64,000 nucleotides of DNA, from positions 5,146,001-5,210,000 of the forward strand of contig CM106586.1 of NCBI GenBank assembly GCA_048013815.1, given 5' to 3'. Under the pieces are notes generated by a model, which was not told the DNA's origin, made no database searches, and saw nothing but the letters and a program-made list of their open reading frames with translations. This document shows positions 51,069 to 63,112 of the stretch, one piece after another; positions within the stretch are counted from its first letter, which is position 1, and every line of letters starts with the position of its first letter. Origin of the DNA: Setoptus koraiensis (Eukaryota > Arthropoda). Position numbers and translations under genes: made by a program.

Positions 51069-52602
51069 ATTTAATTGATAATCTTGAAACATCTTCATCC
51101 GATATTGCTAGAGAAATACATAGGGGATTATGATAACTTATTATTGCGAAAGAATCAGATAAATAATAATTAGATCCGTAGGGTAGAAGAAAGTTCCATT
51201 TATTCCATTAGGAATGGTTTTGATTAATGATTAGATCTTTGTGTCGGCTCATTTTTGGTGAACTCAATTGAAGGGCTTCACTTGCTATTCAAATTACTGA
51301 GTTTTGTGTCGGATTACGGACCTAGTACCTCTAGTACTTTGACAGAGCATGCACCTATGTTAAGCGCATGAGTCCTACCTGTCTCTTAGAATCAATTAGA
51401 TCATGACTTATGGCTCGACGATAGTTGACATTCTGTCTATCTCAGCGAAACCAACCTATCAAAGCTCACGGGCTGAGCCCCTCAACCAAGGACATCGCTA
51501 TTTTGTTTGATTGAGTTTTGTTTTCGAGAGTGTTCATTGAGCAGAAACGTTGCTGTAGTTTTGTATGTCTATAGCAACAGATCAACTTGAGTTTTGCAAG
51601 GTCTGATGGGAAAGAAAGGCGATCTGGGAGGCGCTGATTTTTTCAATTGTCTGCCTTATGATTCGACCCTGACGAGAAGTTTTGGACAGACGTCTCTAAG
51701 AGATTGTACATTTTCAGCGATTCTGATTAGAAACTCTTCTATTTCTCTATTTACATGAACCAGTAGAGGGTTTTCATGTCAGCGATTGCAAGACAACAAT
51801 GAGATTACAAAGACTTGTAACTGATTAGAATAAATTGTTTGCATCGGCTAGTTATATCTACTGGCCACCCGCAATCATTAAAGCTACATAACTATAATCA
51901 ATGGCGACATTGTTGCAATTTATCGGAGACAAATGCATGCAACATGCCATGAACATGAGGTTGTATGTCATGTCGTCAATCTTGCACACCCCTATCAGCG
52001 GGCTATCTATCAATCGATGTATTTTATAGTCGGCCTAGTAAATTAGATTTGTGAGTGATGACGACGAGGACGATAAATGGTGGTAAAGTATAGTTTGAGA
52101 TAAGAAATACATAAATTGATAGTGAGATGTTTGTTAAGATTGCGTTAGATGAGGGATGCGTCATCTGTTAACCATTGCAAATTGGTAGATTTCCTATGGG
52201 CGCTTCTCTTTGATTTTATTCAATTTCGTATTCCTGCCCGATTATGTGTCGATCCATGCGATCGACGTTGCAACTCGGCCAGTCTATCTGTCTGATTGAT
52301 TTTTGATATTTTTCACTAGTTATCTGGTTGGGCTATGATGATCAGCTATCATGAGTTTATCTGCCTGGTGGCTAGTTTCGGGCGGCAAGTTAGCTGATGA
52401 GCTCAAGATGAAAATAGATTCGCCGATGAGATGTCGAGATTTGAATAATTAAACTTATGAAAAATACTGACACAGATTAGATCGATCTAGATTTTCATCG
52501 CGATGATTTGCACAGAGACGATTTGCATCATGTATCACCGCAATGCGATTGTCACTATGAGGCAATTGTCACCGCGATGCCAATCTCCTAGATCGCAATG
52601 GA
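51069..52602. other. Intergenic, nothing recognised
   Basis: 1.5 kb downstream of AP-3 delta with no coding signal, long repeat or structured element noticed. Confidence 0.5.
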
Positions 52603-52943
52603 CTAGACATATTTACTTCGCTGATCAACTGAAAACTGGAAGCCAAACAGCAGCTTCTCCTCGCCTGTACTGATCTCAAATCGGCCAGCTAAAGTCGTTT
52701 TATCCCAACATCCAGCCTTGCGACACACACTAACCCTAGTGACAGTCTTGTGGTACGAGCTGACACGTGACACTTGATTACGTAAAGAGCCGGCAGCAAT
52801 CAGATCATGACGAGGGTATTTTTGAAAATAGTCAAAAGAAAGAACGGCCCTAGTGTAAGCAATATCATCTAGATCGGACCGTGTGGGAATAATGTATTCG
52901 TCCTCATTCTGCTGATATTTATCATCTCGATGACGCCATCTAT
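52603..52943 (-). CDS. Possible terminal exon of an unidentified gene
   Basis: An open stretch of about 110 codons ending in TAG reads WRHRDDKYQQNEDEY...RHDLIAAGSLRNQVSRVS...FGFQFSVDQRSKYV. It has no ATG at its head; a GATAG acceptor near 52944 could open it. A diverged second copy lies ~0.6 kb upstream on the same strand. Between copies, the SLRNQVSRVS block shows conservative or silent codon changes (SLHNQVSRIS), which suggests past selection on the protein. No family recognised; it could be a gene fragment. Confidence 0.35.
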
Positions 52944-53296
52944 CAATTGCCACATCGACACAATATGAAAAAAAAAACACAAAAGTTTTCCTCCTTCTTT
53001 TACCGATTGCAAAATTGGAAATTTTAACCGGTTACCGACTCTTTAAATGATTTTTATTCACAATCATGGAAAATTTCCAGAATCAGTGTGTATAATTAAT
53101 TTGAGAAAGACTACCGCTGATGATAAAAAACAACAGCAGTGTATCGGAGTGTGAGATTAAAAGTTCTCCCATTTCGTCTGATAAAGCCGATTATTACTCT
53201 TCAAGACTTTAAAAAATGACAATAAATGACGACAATAAAATTTGTACCATAGTGCCGCTACCAAATTTGGTCATTATCAAAGCAGAGTTTGCTCAA

Positions 53297-53420
53297 GTAT
53301 TTAGCCTTGCAACAGCTACACACAAGTACAAGCCAATCTTGTGATATGATCTGACAATGGCTGATACGTGACACCTGATTATGTAAAGAACAAGTGTAAT
53401 TAGTTCAAGAAAATGGTAGT
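53297..53420 (-). pseudogene. Diverged second copy of the 52.6-kb exon
   Basis: About 30 bases (plus strand 53357-53388) match 52757-52786 at nearly every position, and weaker similarity extends to both sides with insertions and deletions. It does not keep one clean frame, so it looks like a decayed tandem copy of the host exon. Confidence 0.45.
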
Positions 53421-53720
53421 CCTTGGGTGACGTCAACAACGACAACAGTAGCATTAGTGGTAGTAGTAATAGCAGCGATGGTGGCGGCAACGAAGGCAAC
53501 TGGAACCCTGAACTAATTAACTTGCTCAGTGATCGGTTAATGACCTAGCTGAGGTAACTGATAGTTGTTGCCATGGTTGAATGGTTGTTGGTGGTTGCTG
53601 CTTGATAAAGTAGGACGCAACTCGTCATTGTCACATTGGTTGAATAATATGATATTTATATATTAATAATGCGATGATATGAGCGAGTCAGTTGACGTGA
53701 CTGTCATCATATGATGATCA

Positions 53721-53964
53721 TCACGAGAAGACGTCACACCAATCGGAATTGTTTGTTTCTATCGGCTGCGATGAACGATGGTGAACAAACATGAATTCTT
53801 TGCATTCCTGCCGCCTTTGCATCGGCCGGATAATCCAACCGCTTGATAATACGTCTTCGTCTTGTTCAATCTCGCTCAATCTAGCCAGCTCCTGTTGTAG
53901 TCGGCGGTGACATAGCTCAAGTTGGTCCCGCACTTTTGCTCTTTGTGTATTGCCTATTGTTAAT
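53721..53964 (-). CDS. Possible coiled-coil terminal exon, unidentified
   Basis: Behind an ACAATAG acceptor (exon from ~53964), 81 codons read NTQRAKVRDQLELCHRRLQQ, then ELARLSEIEQDEDVL, and end DWCDVFS-stop. The heptad-like start resembles a coiled coil. There is no ATG at the head, and no partner exon was found upstream (54-64 kb). The acceptor tract is weak. Confidence 0.25.
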
Positions 53965-55044
53965 GCTATTGTACTTATGCCATTGGGTTAATTACGCGCT
54001 CAAGTTGATTACCTATCGAGTTAACATGAGTTAATTGTTAATCAAGCGCGACAAATAAAAAGCGACGTACATATTTGTCGAGCTCATTAGCTCGCAATTG
54101 TTTGCGCTAATGAGCTTATTGTTGAGTGTTTGATTACAGTCGGCTATTTGATTGGCGGTTCACATAGGAGGCTCTTGTTTTATCAAATTAAACAATGCCA
54201 ATCTATCTATCTAAAGCCGGCGCTTTGTTTGGCCGGCTATTCATTGAGTATAGCATTCATATATTGAATATATATTTTCGCAATCAGCTAACTAGCTGGC
54301 TATTTGTGTTATAGGCAAGTGAGTGTGTGTGTGTGTGTGTTGCATCAAATGAGATTACGTTGGTTGATTGGCGTGCCGCATACAGACACAATTGACAGGC
54401 ACAAATATCGATGTAACGACGACAACGACGACACAAAAGTAGCTATAGTAGCACCCATCAAACAACAACGACAAGACACAAAACACAAAGTGAAAAGAAC
54501 AACAAAAAGTAATTATATTGTGTATCATAGTATCAATTGATCCCGTTCATGTGACACACCAATTATATATATTATATCACTTCCGACATGCATTAGGCTT
54601 GCGTGTGATGAATGCGATGTTGCGATGCGATTACACACAATCTCTGTCTAAATCGCATCTAAATGCTAGGCGCTTTTGCAACCGCCAATTGGACACATGT
54701 TTCGCCCAATGTTTTCCGTCCCAATGTATAGAGGGAGCTGGCCGAGAATGAGCTCGATGTTTCAAGTTAATACTGGCATTGTATCAAGTTGATGCATTAG
54801 CGTTAGCCCGAGATAGGCATCTCGTGCACCAAGTTTGCGCCCAATTTATACAATTTACACCATCACAAACTACTGCTGTTGTCTGTGTTAGTCGGGCTTT
54901 GAAGGGCTTCAACGGTTTACGGTTTCGGCCTGTCCTAGGGCCCACAAAGATCCCCTCGACACCCCTGTGAGGGTCACTGGGTGGCCCATAGGGGCGCTTC
55001 AAACCTGTGCCCCAAATTGAAGCGGTCCGACTAGTCGCAAGCGA

Positions 55045-55095
55045 GGCCGCAATATATGGGCCGCAATATATGGGCCGCAATATATGAGCCGCAAT
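55045..55095. repeat. 14-bp tandem repeat, ~3.6 copies
   Basis: GGCCGCAATATATG three times exactly (55045-55086), then a partial fourth copy with one change. Confidence 0.95.
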
Positions 55096-55437
55096 CTCGC
55101 TGCGCAGCTCACATACTGCTGACGCAACTATCCGCTTTTGCAATATTATTGCAGTATTGCCAATATATTATTATAATATTTTGGGTCGGTTTTTTTTTCT
55201 TGCGATGTGTGGCATTCGGCGCGGGACTGATTGTCGACTAGTTGCTGTAGCTGTGTCGCTGATCGTGATTAGCCATCAGTAATAATTATCAGCGATAACC
55301 ATTGTGTAATCATGGGAACATTATGAGCACGGCCTCGTGTTTGCGGTCATGAACGCACACGGCAACAAGCAAACAACCATTGAAACAAGATGAGATTGGC
55401 CCGGCAAAGTTCAGCCGTTGCAAGCATGTCACGTTAT

Positions 55438-55457
55438 TATTATTATTATTATTATTG
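55438..55457. repeat. (TTA)n microsatellite
   Basis: Seven uninterrupted TTA/ATT units. Confidence 0.85.
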
Positions 55458-55867
55458 GCAGCGCCAGTAGCGGATTACAACAAGCAGCTTGTAACGCGGC
55501 CAACTTGTCAAACTGAACAGATTATCTAATCTGGCTAGATCATTCTAATTCTCCATTATTCGCCGGGCCAATCATTAGCGAGCTTGCCAATCGATGATTG
55601 ACTGCGCTGATTAGTGGGCCAAAAATGGTTATCTCTGGTTACAACATTATGTTTTATGTTGTGTGTGTGTGTGTTCGCTGGTTGTGAGTTGCATATTGCA
55701 CAACGCCAATAAAGTGTAGCAACTTTTATAATTAACAAGACACAAATAATCACAATAATTATCTTATCTCTCTCACTTGCTTGCTCGTTGTAGCTGCCAA
55801 GCTCGCTCGTTGTGGCTGGCAAGCTCGCTACACAGCTGATCGGCGGCCGCTATCTGGGCGCTGTCTT

Positions 55868-55871
<4 letters not shown>

Positions 55872-55912
<41 letters not shown>
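55872..55912. repeat. (GT)~20 microsatellite
   Basis: Uninterrupted GT run of about 41 bases. Confidence 0.95.
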
Positions 55913-55914
<2 letters not shown>

Positions 55915-56420
55915 TGCATCAATCATTAATCAATGATTCAGTCAGCTGATAACGGCAGGCACGTAACTGACGGCACGTAATCAACTTTTTGCCACTTATA
56001 GGTTGTAACTTATGACACACAAAGCTTGCTCTCATCGAGCTCTCTGTAAATCATATGCTTGTGTGCTGACAATTGCGGGGGCGCTGTCACCAGACACACA
56101 CACACACCATTGATGACACTAATTAGTATTATATCTAATTAAGATAACGATCGCTATGCGTTAACTTGAACAATGACCAACAATGAGCCAGATTTATGTA
56201 TGGCACTTGTTGTTATGTGAGCAGCGGCGGCTGTTAAACGTACTCACAACCAACAACAACAACAACACAACATGTTACATTGTGTGATATTCATGGCAAT
56301 TGGCGACAACGCGCTCACATCGACTGTCAGCCATTAATAGGGTGCCAAGGTGATTAGGTGATCAAGTGATTTTCGTGATTAGCTGAGCGATTATTCGATT
56401 ATTTGATGGGCGCTCGCATC

Positions 56421-56582
56421 GAGCTCACATCGGCTCACATCAGCTCACATCAGCTCACATCAGCTCACATCAGCTCACATCAGCTCACATCAGCTCACAT
56501 CAGCTCACATCAAACTCACTCATCAAACTCACTCATCAAATAATCAAATGATCAAATAATCAAATGATCAAATAATCAAATA
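56421..56582. repeat. Compound minisatellite: 10-mer, 13-mer and 8-mer blocks
   Basis: Nine copies of a 10-mer (cagctcacat type, 56421-56510), then two copies of caaactcactcat (56511-56536), then about five to six copies of caaatRat (56537-56582). Each block seems derived from the end of the previous one. Confidence 0.95.
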
Positions 56583-56809
56583 AGGCGCGATTAAGCGATT
56601 AGCCGCCCCGGACTGTCGGGCTGTCATGTTGCCAATATTCACGACAACATTGCACAATATTGCGGCCCAATCCCGTCAGCAGCAGCAGTAGCCTTTTCGT
56701 GCCCCTTTGTTGGCCCGCGCTGCCACGTAACCTGTCATGCACGTGACACGCGACTGTCATCGCCACGTCGATGGCTAGATCACAATTCGGCCCGTCCAGT
56801 AGCGCCCCT

Positions 56810-56872
56810 GACAGCCGTGGCAGCAATGACAGCCATGACAGCAATGAAGGCCATGACAGCCATGACAGTCGG
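56810..56872. repeat. 9-bp tandem repeat, 7 copies
   Basis: Units of the GACAGCCAT / GACAGCAAT type with a few substitutions. Confidence 0.9.
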
Positions 56873-57722
56873 CACACAAATGATGACTGCTCTCTCCGAG
56901 CTCACCTATTAACCCCCCGAATGCTGCAAAACACCGCTCCATTATGTAACATAATTTATGAATCACACCAGCGATGCACAGCGGTGTCCATTGCACCATC
57001 ATTGATCTGGGGGGAGGGCGCCTCATTCGAGCCTCTTTGTAATTTGTATATCGTGCACAAATGCATAGCTAGTTAGTAACTAGCAGTTAGAGCCGAATAT
57101 TCAGATGCACAAATGTTCATATCGGCTCTCCGAAAGATAGTCTCTATTACCGTCCTTGGGGCCCGGCAGAGACCTTCAGACTATCCCGACACCAACGAGC
57201 CTGCAAAATCTGGCTGCCGGGTCCCCACGAGCAAGTTGCCGCAAGGGGCCCGGCGGGCCAGACTGAGATGCCGAAATTAGCAGCGGCCTGTTTACCTGCT
57301 GCTGGCCTCATTCTATGAAGGCCGTTTTATTTTGGCCATTGTAATTTTGTCTGAATGGACTGTTTGTTTATCTCTGTGTCTGTGTGTTGTGTTTTTTAGC
57401 ATCCCATGCACAGGTAGAAGAGGCTGACATTATTATCTACTATAATCATAATACGTCAATATTATTTGTTTAATGTGCGTGGGCGTTGCAAAAGCTCATT
57501 GCCGTCGCAGGGCGAGCTAATTTCCGCTTGAGCTTAAGCTGCTTGCAGCCAGCGACCATCGTCGGCTGTTGTGGAGCTTCTTTTTGAAAATTTTCCCCAA
57601 ACACTTTTGCCAATACCGGCTAACCCAAGATACCAGACACTCGTTCAGTGGGCCAACAAAGGGGCCCGGCTCGCCCTATATTGTGTTGGCCCAGTGTTAT
57701 CGTAAGCTCAGCGTCGCGAGCC

Positions 57723-57764
57723 CAGTGTCGTGGGCCCAATGTCGTGGGCTGGGTGTCGTGGGCC
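57723..57764. repeat. 14-bp tandem repeat, 3 copies
   Basis: CAGTGTCGTGGGCC and two variants; diverged GTTGTCGG units follow up to ~57808. Confidence 0.85.
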
Positions 57765-58856
57765 CACACTGTTGTCGGCTTACACTGTTGTCGGATGTCG
57801 GATGTCGGAAATCGATTATCGATAGCTACAAATCAGCGGCTCCGAACAGATTGGCCATCCGGTGCGATTAAAGGTTACCCGTGACGTGTCTGTCTGGCCA
57901 AATATCTGGCTCTCTCTCTCTCTGTGATTGTGACACCACTGTCCCCAGACAGTGAAAATAAGTAAACATAAACATTACGCACGCATGTACACAGGAATAC
58001 AGCGCTTTCAATTTCACTAAAATAATATATATATTTATATATATCTAAACAAGGCGACAAGACAAGAACAAGGCCGACGAAAGAGAAAAGGTCACGCACA
58101 ATTCTGACAGGTCTCACCTGGCGGCCGGGCTGTCCAAACACACCGAGTGACCGAGTTGACACATCACCAAAGTCCGGTTGCGTATTGGCCTGGCATCGGT
58201 TGCCGCAGCCTGTCACCAGCCAGCTGTCGTTTGCGGACGCTCGAACAGTGTCAGGTGTCATCCATCAGGAGCTGTCAGGGGCCCGTGTTTGTTATTAGGT
58301 GCGGCCGGTTGACTGGGTGTCGGGTGTCGCAAATGTGTGTGTTTGCACAATTGTCAATGTTTGACGATTTTGAGAGAGAGTGTTGCGTAATAATGGGCAC
58401 ACATTACACAATTTGGCAATTACACACACACACAAACAGTCGGCCGGCCAGTTTTTGGGCTGACAATTTGGTGGCGTCGTGGCGTTTATTATGAAACTTT
58501 CACGGTCTCTTTTGTCACATGACTCTCAGATGGCGACACCTGCGCCCTGTCCCACTTTGCCCGCTGCCAGCTCGCTGGCATAGCAAGTTTACAGTAAGTA
58601 GTGCAAACTTTGGACTCCGAAGTGATTCATGCGTGAATATTGGCCCATATCAATCAGTGGCCGTTGTCTGGTGCAATTATGCACGTCACCTAACTGTCAC
58701 AATTTTATTGACAGCTGACAGTTGACATTTGCATCATCCCAATGACACCGATCGGGCCCACTGACATCCGGTCAGCGAGATCGCGAGTCGACAAGCATCG
58801 TTGACAGGCGCAACATTCTTGCGTGCGACTTGTGTCTTGCGTCGCGATTGATGTCG

Positions 58857-58929
58857 CTGCCACCAATCTGGTTGGCGCCAACAGTCTGGTGGGCGCCAAT
58901 TATCTGGTCGCTGCCGATCATGTGGTCGG
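58857..58929. repeat. ~18-bp degenerate tandem repeat, 4 copies
   Basis: Units built on CTGGTNGGCGCCAA (58866, 58885 and later variants). Confidence 0.75.
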
Positions 58930-59090
58930 TGCAAATGCCACTGAAACCTGGCCGGCGGTTGCAGCGTCAGGCCGGCGTTCGCTGCGTCAGGCCAAATGCG
59001 TATCATCAATAATATTTCTATAATTACACGCACGCCGACTGAGTGACAGGTTGAATAATTTCAATTATGCACACACTCTTATATTAATGA

Positions 59091-59130
59091 GCCCGCCAAC
59101 TGTCAGACAAAAATCTGACAGTTGGCGGGC
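59091..59130. repeat. Perfect 17-bp inverted repeat, 6-nt loop
   Basis: GCCCGCCAACTGTCAGA (59091-59107) is fully complementary to 59114-59130; loop caaaaa. Confidence 0.97.
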
Positions 59131-59849
59131 AAAAGTGGCGCAAGGTCTTGGCGAGCCCTGAATCGTGCGCGGCTAAATGTCAGCGGCTTTCAATGGGCAC
59201 GGCGACGACAACCACTAATGATGCCAGTCAGACAGTAGTTTGTTGCAGTGGCAAGCTCGCTATTTATAGTCTAAAATCGTGAAATGGTGAAATTCATGCG
59301 AACACAAGTGGGCACAACCAACAAATGGGCTTTTGGGCGATAATTTGGGCCCAATGGCTCATATGTGCGCGCGAATTCCCGAAAGCATTATGGCAAAGCG
59401 CCCCCGCAACATGGTCTCTGTTGGTGTAAGTGGCGACATTAGACGTCGACTAGATCGACGCTAGATGACACAACACAACCAGTGCGATGAACAGTGGTCG
59501 ACAATCCATTACTGAGAATCAAATAATGGGCCATTCTCATTCATAATGGACTAGCCATAATCCATTTCCAGCCGATTGAATTATGCTGGTGCCACTGGTG
59601 ACGACACCATAATTCACCAATAAGCTCACCAATGGGCACGGTAAACAATTCTGTGTAATTTGGTTATTATTAGGCTGTTTGTGCTGACAGGGTGCGGTAA
59701 ATGAGGGGCTTGTTATCATCATGCTCACGGTGTGTGTTTGCACCGGGCAGCGCGTTATATGGGCCCGTGGCGCCGGCCGCCGGCTGCAAGCGGGTCAGTG
59801 AGGCCGCTTTTCAATTTTGGCCCGGTGCCGGCTCGGCCGGTTGTGCTCG

Positions 59850-59903
59850 CCCGGCTAATTCTGGCCCGTGTGTCCGCCCGGCCAATTCTGGCCCGCGTGC
59901 CGG
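59850..59903. repeat. 27-bp tandem duplication
   Basis: Two adjacent 27-mers (59850-59876, 59877-59903) sharing CCCGGC, AATTCTGGCCCG and GTG blocks. Confidence 0.85.
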
Positions 59904-61044
59904 CGACCCAACGACCTATAGAGCGGTATTGCTTGACAGCAATATCGCATTACATATATATCGCTCTACAATATCGAGAGATGTTCTAGAAATATCGTGG
60001 CCGCCAATTGTTATGCACACACACAATAACAGACAGCAACAACAACAACAATGATATTATTATTATTATGTTGTTGTACCGTTACAAGGCGAGCGCTGCG
60101 GCAAGATTGCGGGGGCGTCGGGTGAGTCATGCGACGAGCATAATGAGCCAATAACAGAGGCTTGTGCGCGTCGACATTGTGTCTAGTCGCAAATTGTTTT
60201 GTCGATTGTGTCTGTCGCAAGCAAACAAACAAATAACAGCACTCGCCGACGACAACAAGATACTTTTGAGACTCGTCTACTTGCGCTGAACTTGGCGAGA
60301 CGAGTAGCCGGCGAGCCGTCGAGTAGCCGAGCTGTCGACTGTTGTGTACGCGTCTATGAGCCGGCCAGCTCAATATGTGCGATATACCAATGCGATATTT
60401 GCATAAGTGACCTAGATAATTGGTGTCGCTGGCAGCGCTCGAGCCGGCGAGCCTCAAGTGACCCTGGCGCCGTCAGGCACGTAACGCGCTGTCGTCTGGC
60501 TGGCAAGCAATGTCGCCATTGTTGTCACAAACATTACACATAGTTGTCGCATAGTTGAACTGCCGATGCACTTGTCGCCGTGACGCGCTTGTAAGGTTGC
60601 CGTAATTTTTGTTGCAACCAACAAGATGATAACTGCCAGTCGGGACACCGATTTGTGCACCGTTCGTCGTTACTCGTCTCACACTAACGCTGCTTTTTAG
60701 CAGTCGCTTTTTAACAGGCTCACATTATACAAGTCGAGTTATTAATGAGACTTATTAATTAATTGATGTTGATTGTTGGCAGTTTTTGTTGTTGTTGCTG
60801 TCACGTCATTGGTCGTGTAGTCATGCGACGCTATCCGGCGCGATTGCATCTATTGCATTGGCACGATTGTGTCACTTGCACAGACACGGTGTCTGGATAG
60901 GTCGCTCAAGAAGGTAGATAAACACAACAATTGGTAGTCTGAAATTGCAGTTGTAAGCAATGGAGCACAATAGCAGTCAATGGAATTCTTGCAGATGATT
61001 GCCAGTCATTGTCGCTGTTGTCTATAGTTTTTGCCTCTGTCTGT

Positions 61045-61165
61045 GTCGTCGTTGTTGTCGTTGTTGTCGTCGTTGCTGTCGTCGGTGCCGTCGTTGTTGC
61101 CGTCGTTGTTGCCGTCGTTGTTGTCGTTGTTGTCGTCGCTGTTGCTGTTGTTGTTGCTGTTGTTT
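61045..61165. repeat. Trinucleotide-rich (GTC/GTT)n tract
   Basis: About 120 bases of mixed GTC, GTT and GCC triplets. Open frames through it on both strands are repeat artefacts. Confidence 0.85.
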
Positions 61166-63070
61166 GTGTCGCGCACCAATGGTGCACCACAGACACCGAT
61201 GTAACTGATTGCATGAGTCATACCCGGCGTCGTTATGTATGTCTTTATTTTTTTATGTATTCAGTGTAGACTGCAGTCATTGAAACAGGCAATGGCGACC
61301 AATTAGTCAAAACAGACACCATCACGTAGCCAGTCTGTTGTCAACTAGACAAATGATTCATTATTGATGTTAATTGGGCTAGCAGGGGCCCACTGAAACT
61401 GTCGAGTTGTCCCTTATCAATCTGGTGCCAGTGGCAACTAATCGGCCATTTGCACCGAAATTAATTATTAGCGAATATCTGTAATCGCTCGCGCTAATCA
61501 CCTCGCCACCTCGCTCCTGTCGCCAAAATCCAGTAATGGTGTCGCGAGATTATTACTGGATGTACTGGTAATGAATTTCTACTACCCGGTACAGGTTTAT
61601 TAGGTTACACGATAGGCGAGGCATTATTGTGTGAATTACATGAATTAATTTTCATGAAACACGCTCTGCTGAGTAGTCGACTCACGGACACACCAACGCA
61701 AACGCGAGCAAAAATCAAACGCACATTCAAATCAATTTAATCAAATCAGACACACACATACGTAACATGTAATCAACGTCTAAATATCCGGATAGACCGA
61801 TTCACAAATGAGCGCATATCGTTCCCGGGTAATATTACATAGATGCGATTCAGGCAGATCCATAGAGCGGTTGTTTTTGGTCTTTGTTTTCGGTTTTCAC
61901 ATCAATTTGGGCGCCAAAAATCAACAAACCGCATGCGCCTGCCTTCATGCTGATTAATTGATTACAACAATTATTATCTTATCTCCTTATTTATTATGTA
62001 ATCGGTATCTTTCTCTCTTCGTGGCTGGCTTGACACTTGTGATAATTGTGGCTTGTGATAATTGTGGCGCGTTGTTAGTGACAATCAATAAATCGAGCCA
62101 ACGAGTCTGTTGTTGGCTAGGGGCGTTGGCTGAAAATTGTCTCAATTGCCTATTGATTTGTTGCAAATTAGATGCTCAATTGTGATGATGATTGCGAGAC
62201 TTTCCTCATCGGGCAATCTCAATGATGTGCCGTCTGTTTAGGATTAGGCGCACTAATTCGCGCAATCTAGCTCTAAAACTGTCACTTTTTTGCAATAAAC
62301 GGGCGCCATTAAGCTCGCAAAACTGAGCTTGCCCCACAGGACAGGCTCAATTTGGCAGAGATTTCGCAGAACAGTTTTATTGAAATTGCTGGAAATCAAA
62401 TTCATCACAGCTAAGCCGACACAATCGTTGGTCGTGCCGTCAGCGCCGGATTTATGAATTCGCGGAAAAATATACCGCTGCAAGAGATCAGTTGCAAACA
62501 AGTGTAAAAGCCATTGGCGGGACCAAATTGAAGTATCAAGTGCGCTTTGGCGGCGAGCCATAGCGCCTCATGGACAGTGAAAGTATCATGTGTGATATAT
62601 GCTGCCGAATCAGTGCGTCGATTGAGAGCCGATCGCAATCTGCTAGACATTAGACAATAAATGTAGATTATTATTAATTAGCGATGAGTGCCGATCACTA
62701 TGAGTCACTAATTGTAATTGTGTGCGTTCGAATAGATAGGCTTGAGATCGGAGAGAGCACGCGATCAATTGTATCCATTCAACCTTAAGTAAATAAACAA
62801 CATTTGGTTTGTTTGATTAGCTGTCCGATGGAACCACTAATTAACCTAGCCTAACAACAGCAAAACTCAATTAGCGCACAATTAGTCGGGCGACTAGTCG
62901 CTAGACTAATTGAGCGCACGACATAGACGCAACAACCAAATGTAGATGTAGCGAACTGACTTGAGATATTCCAATAATTGTTTATTATTTACAGGCAACC
63001 GCAGCAGTTTCATTGTCAATGTTTGTTGTAATTGTAAGACAAATTGTTGTTATTCTGCCAACAATATTTA

Positions 63071-63112
63071 TTATATAATAATAGTTATTATATAATAATA
63101 ATTATTATATAA
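63071..63112. repeat. AT-rich dyad cluster
   Basis: TTATATAATAAT occurs at 63071-63082 and 63088-63099. The second copy forms a perfect 12-bp palindrome with 63101-63112 around a single A. Confidence 0.85.

Noticed and set aside
62253-62561. 102-codon minus-strand ATG frame near the window end
   Set aside because: No motif and an overlapping frame of similar length; looks like chance.
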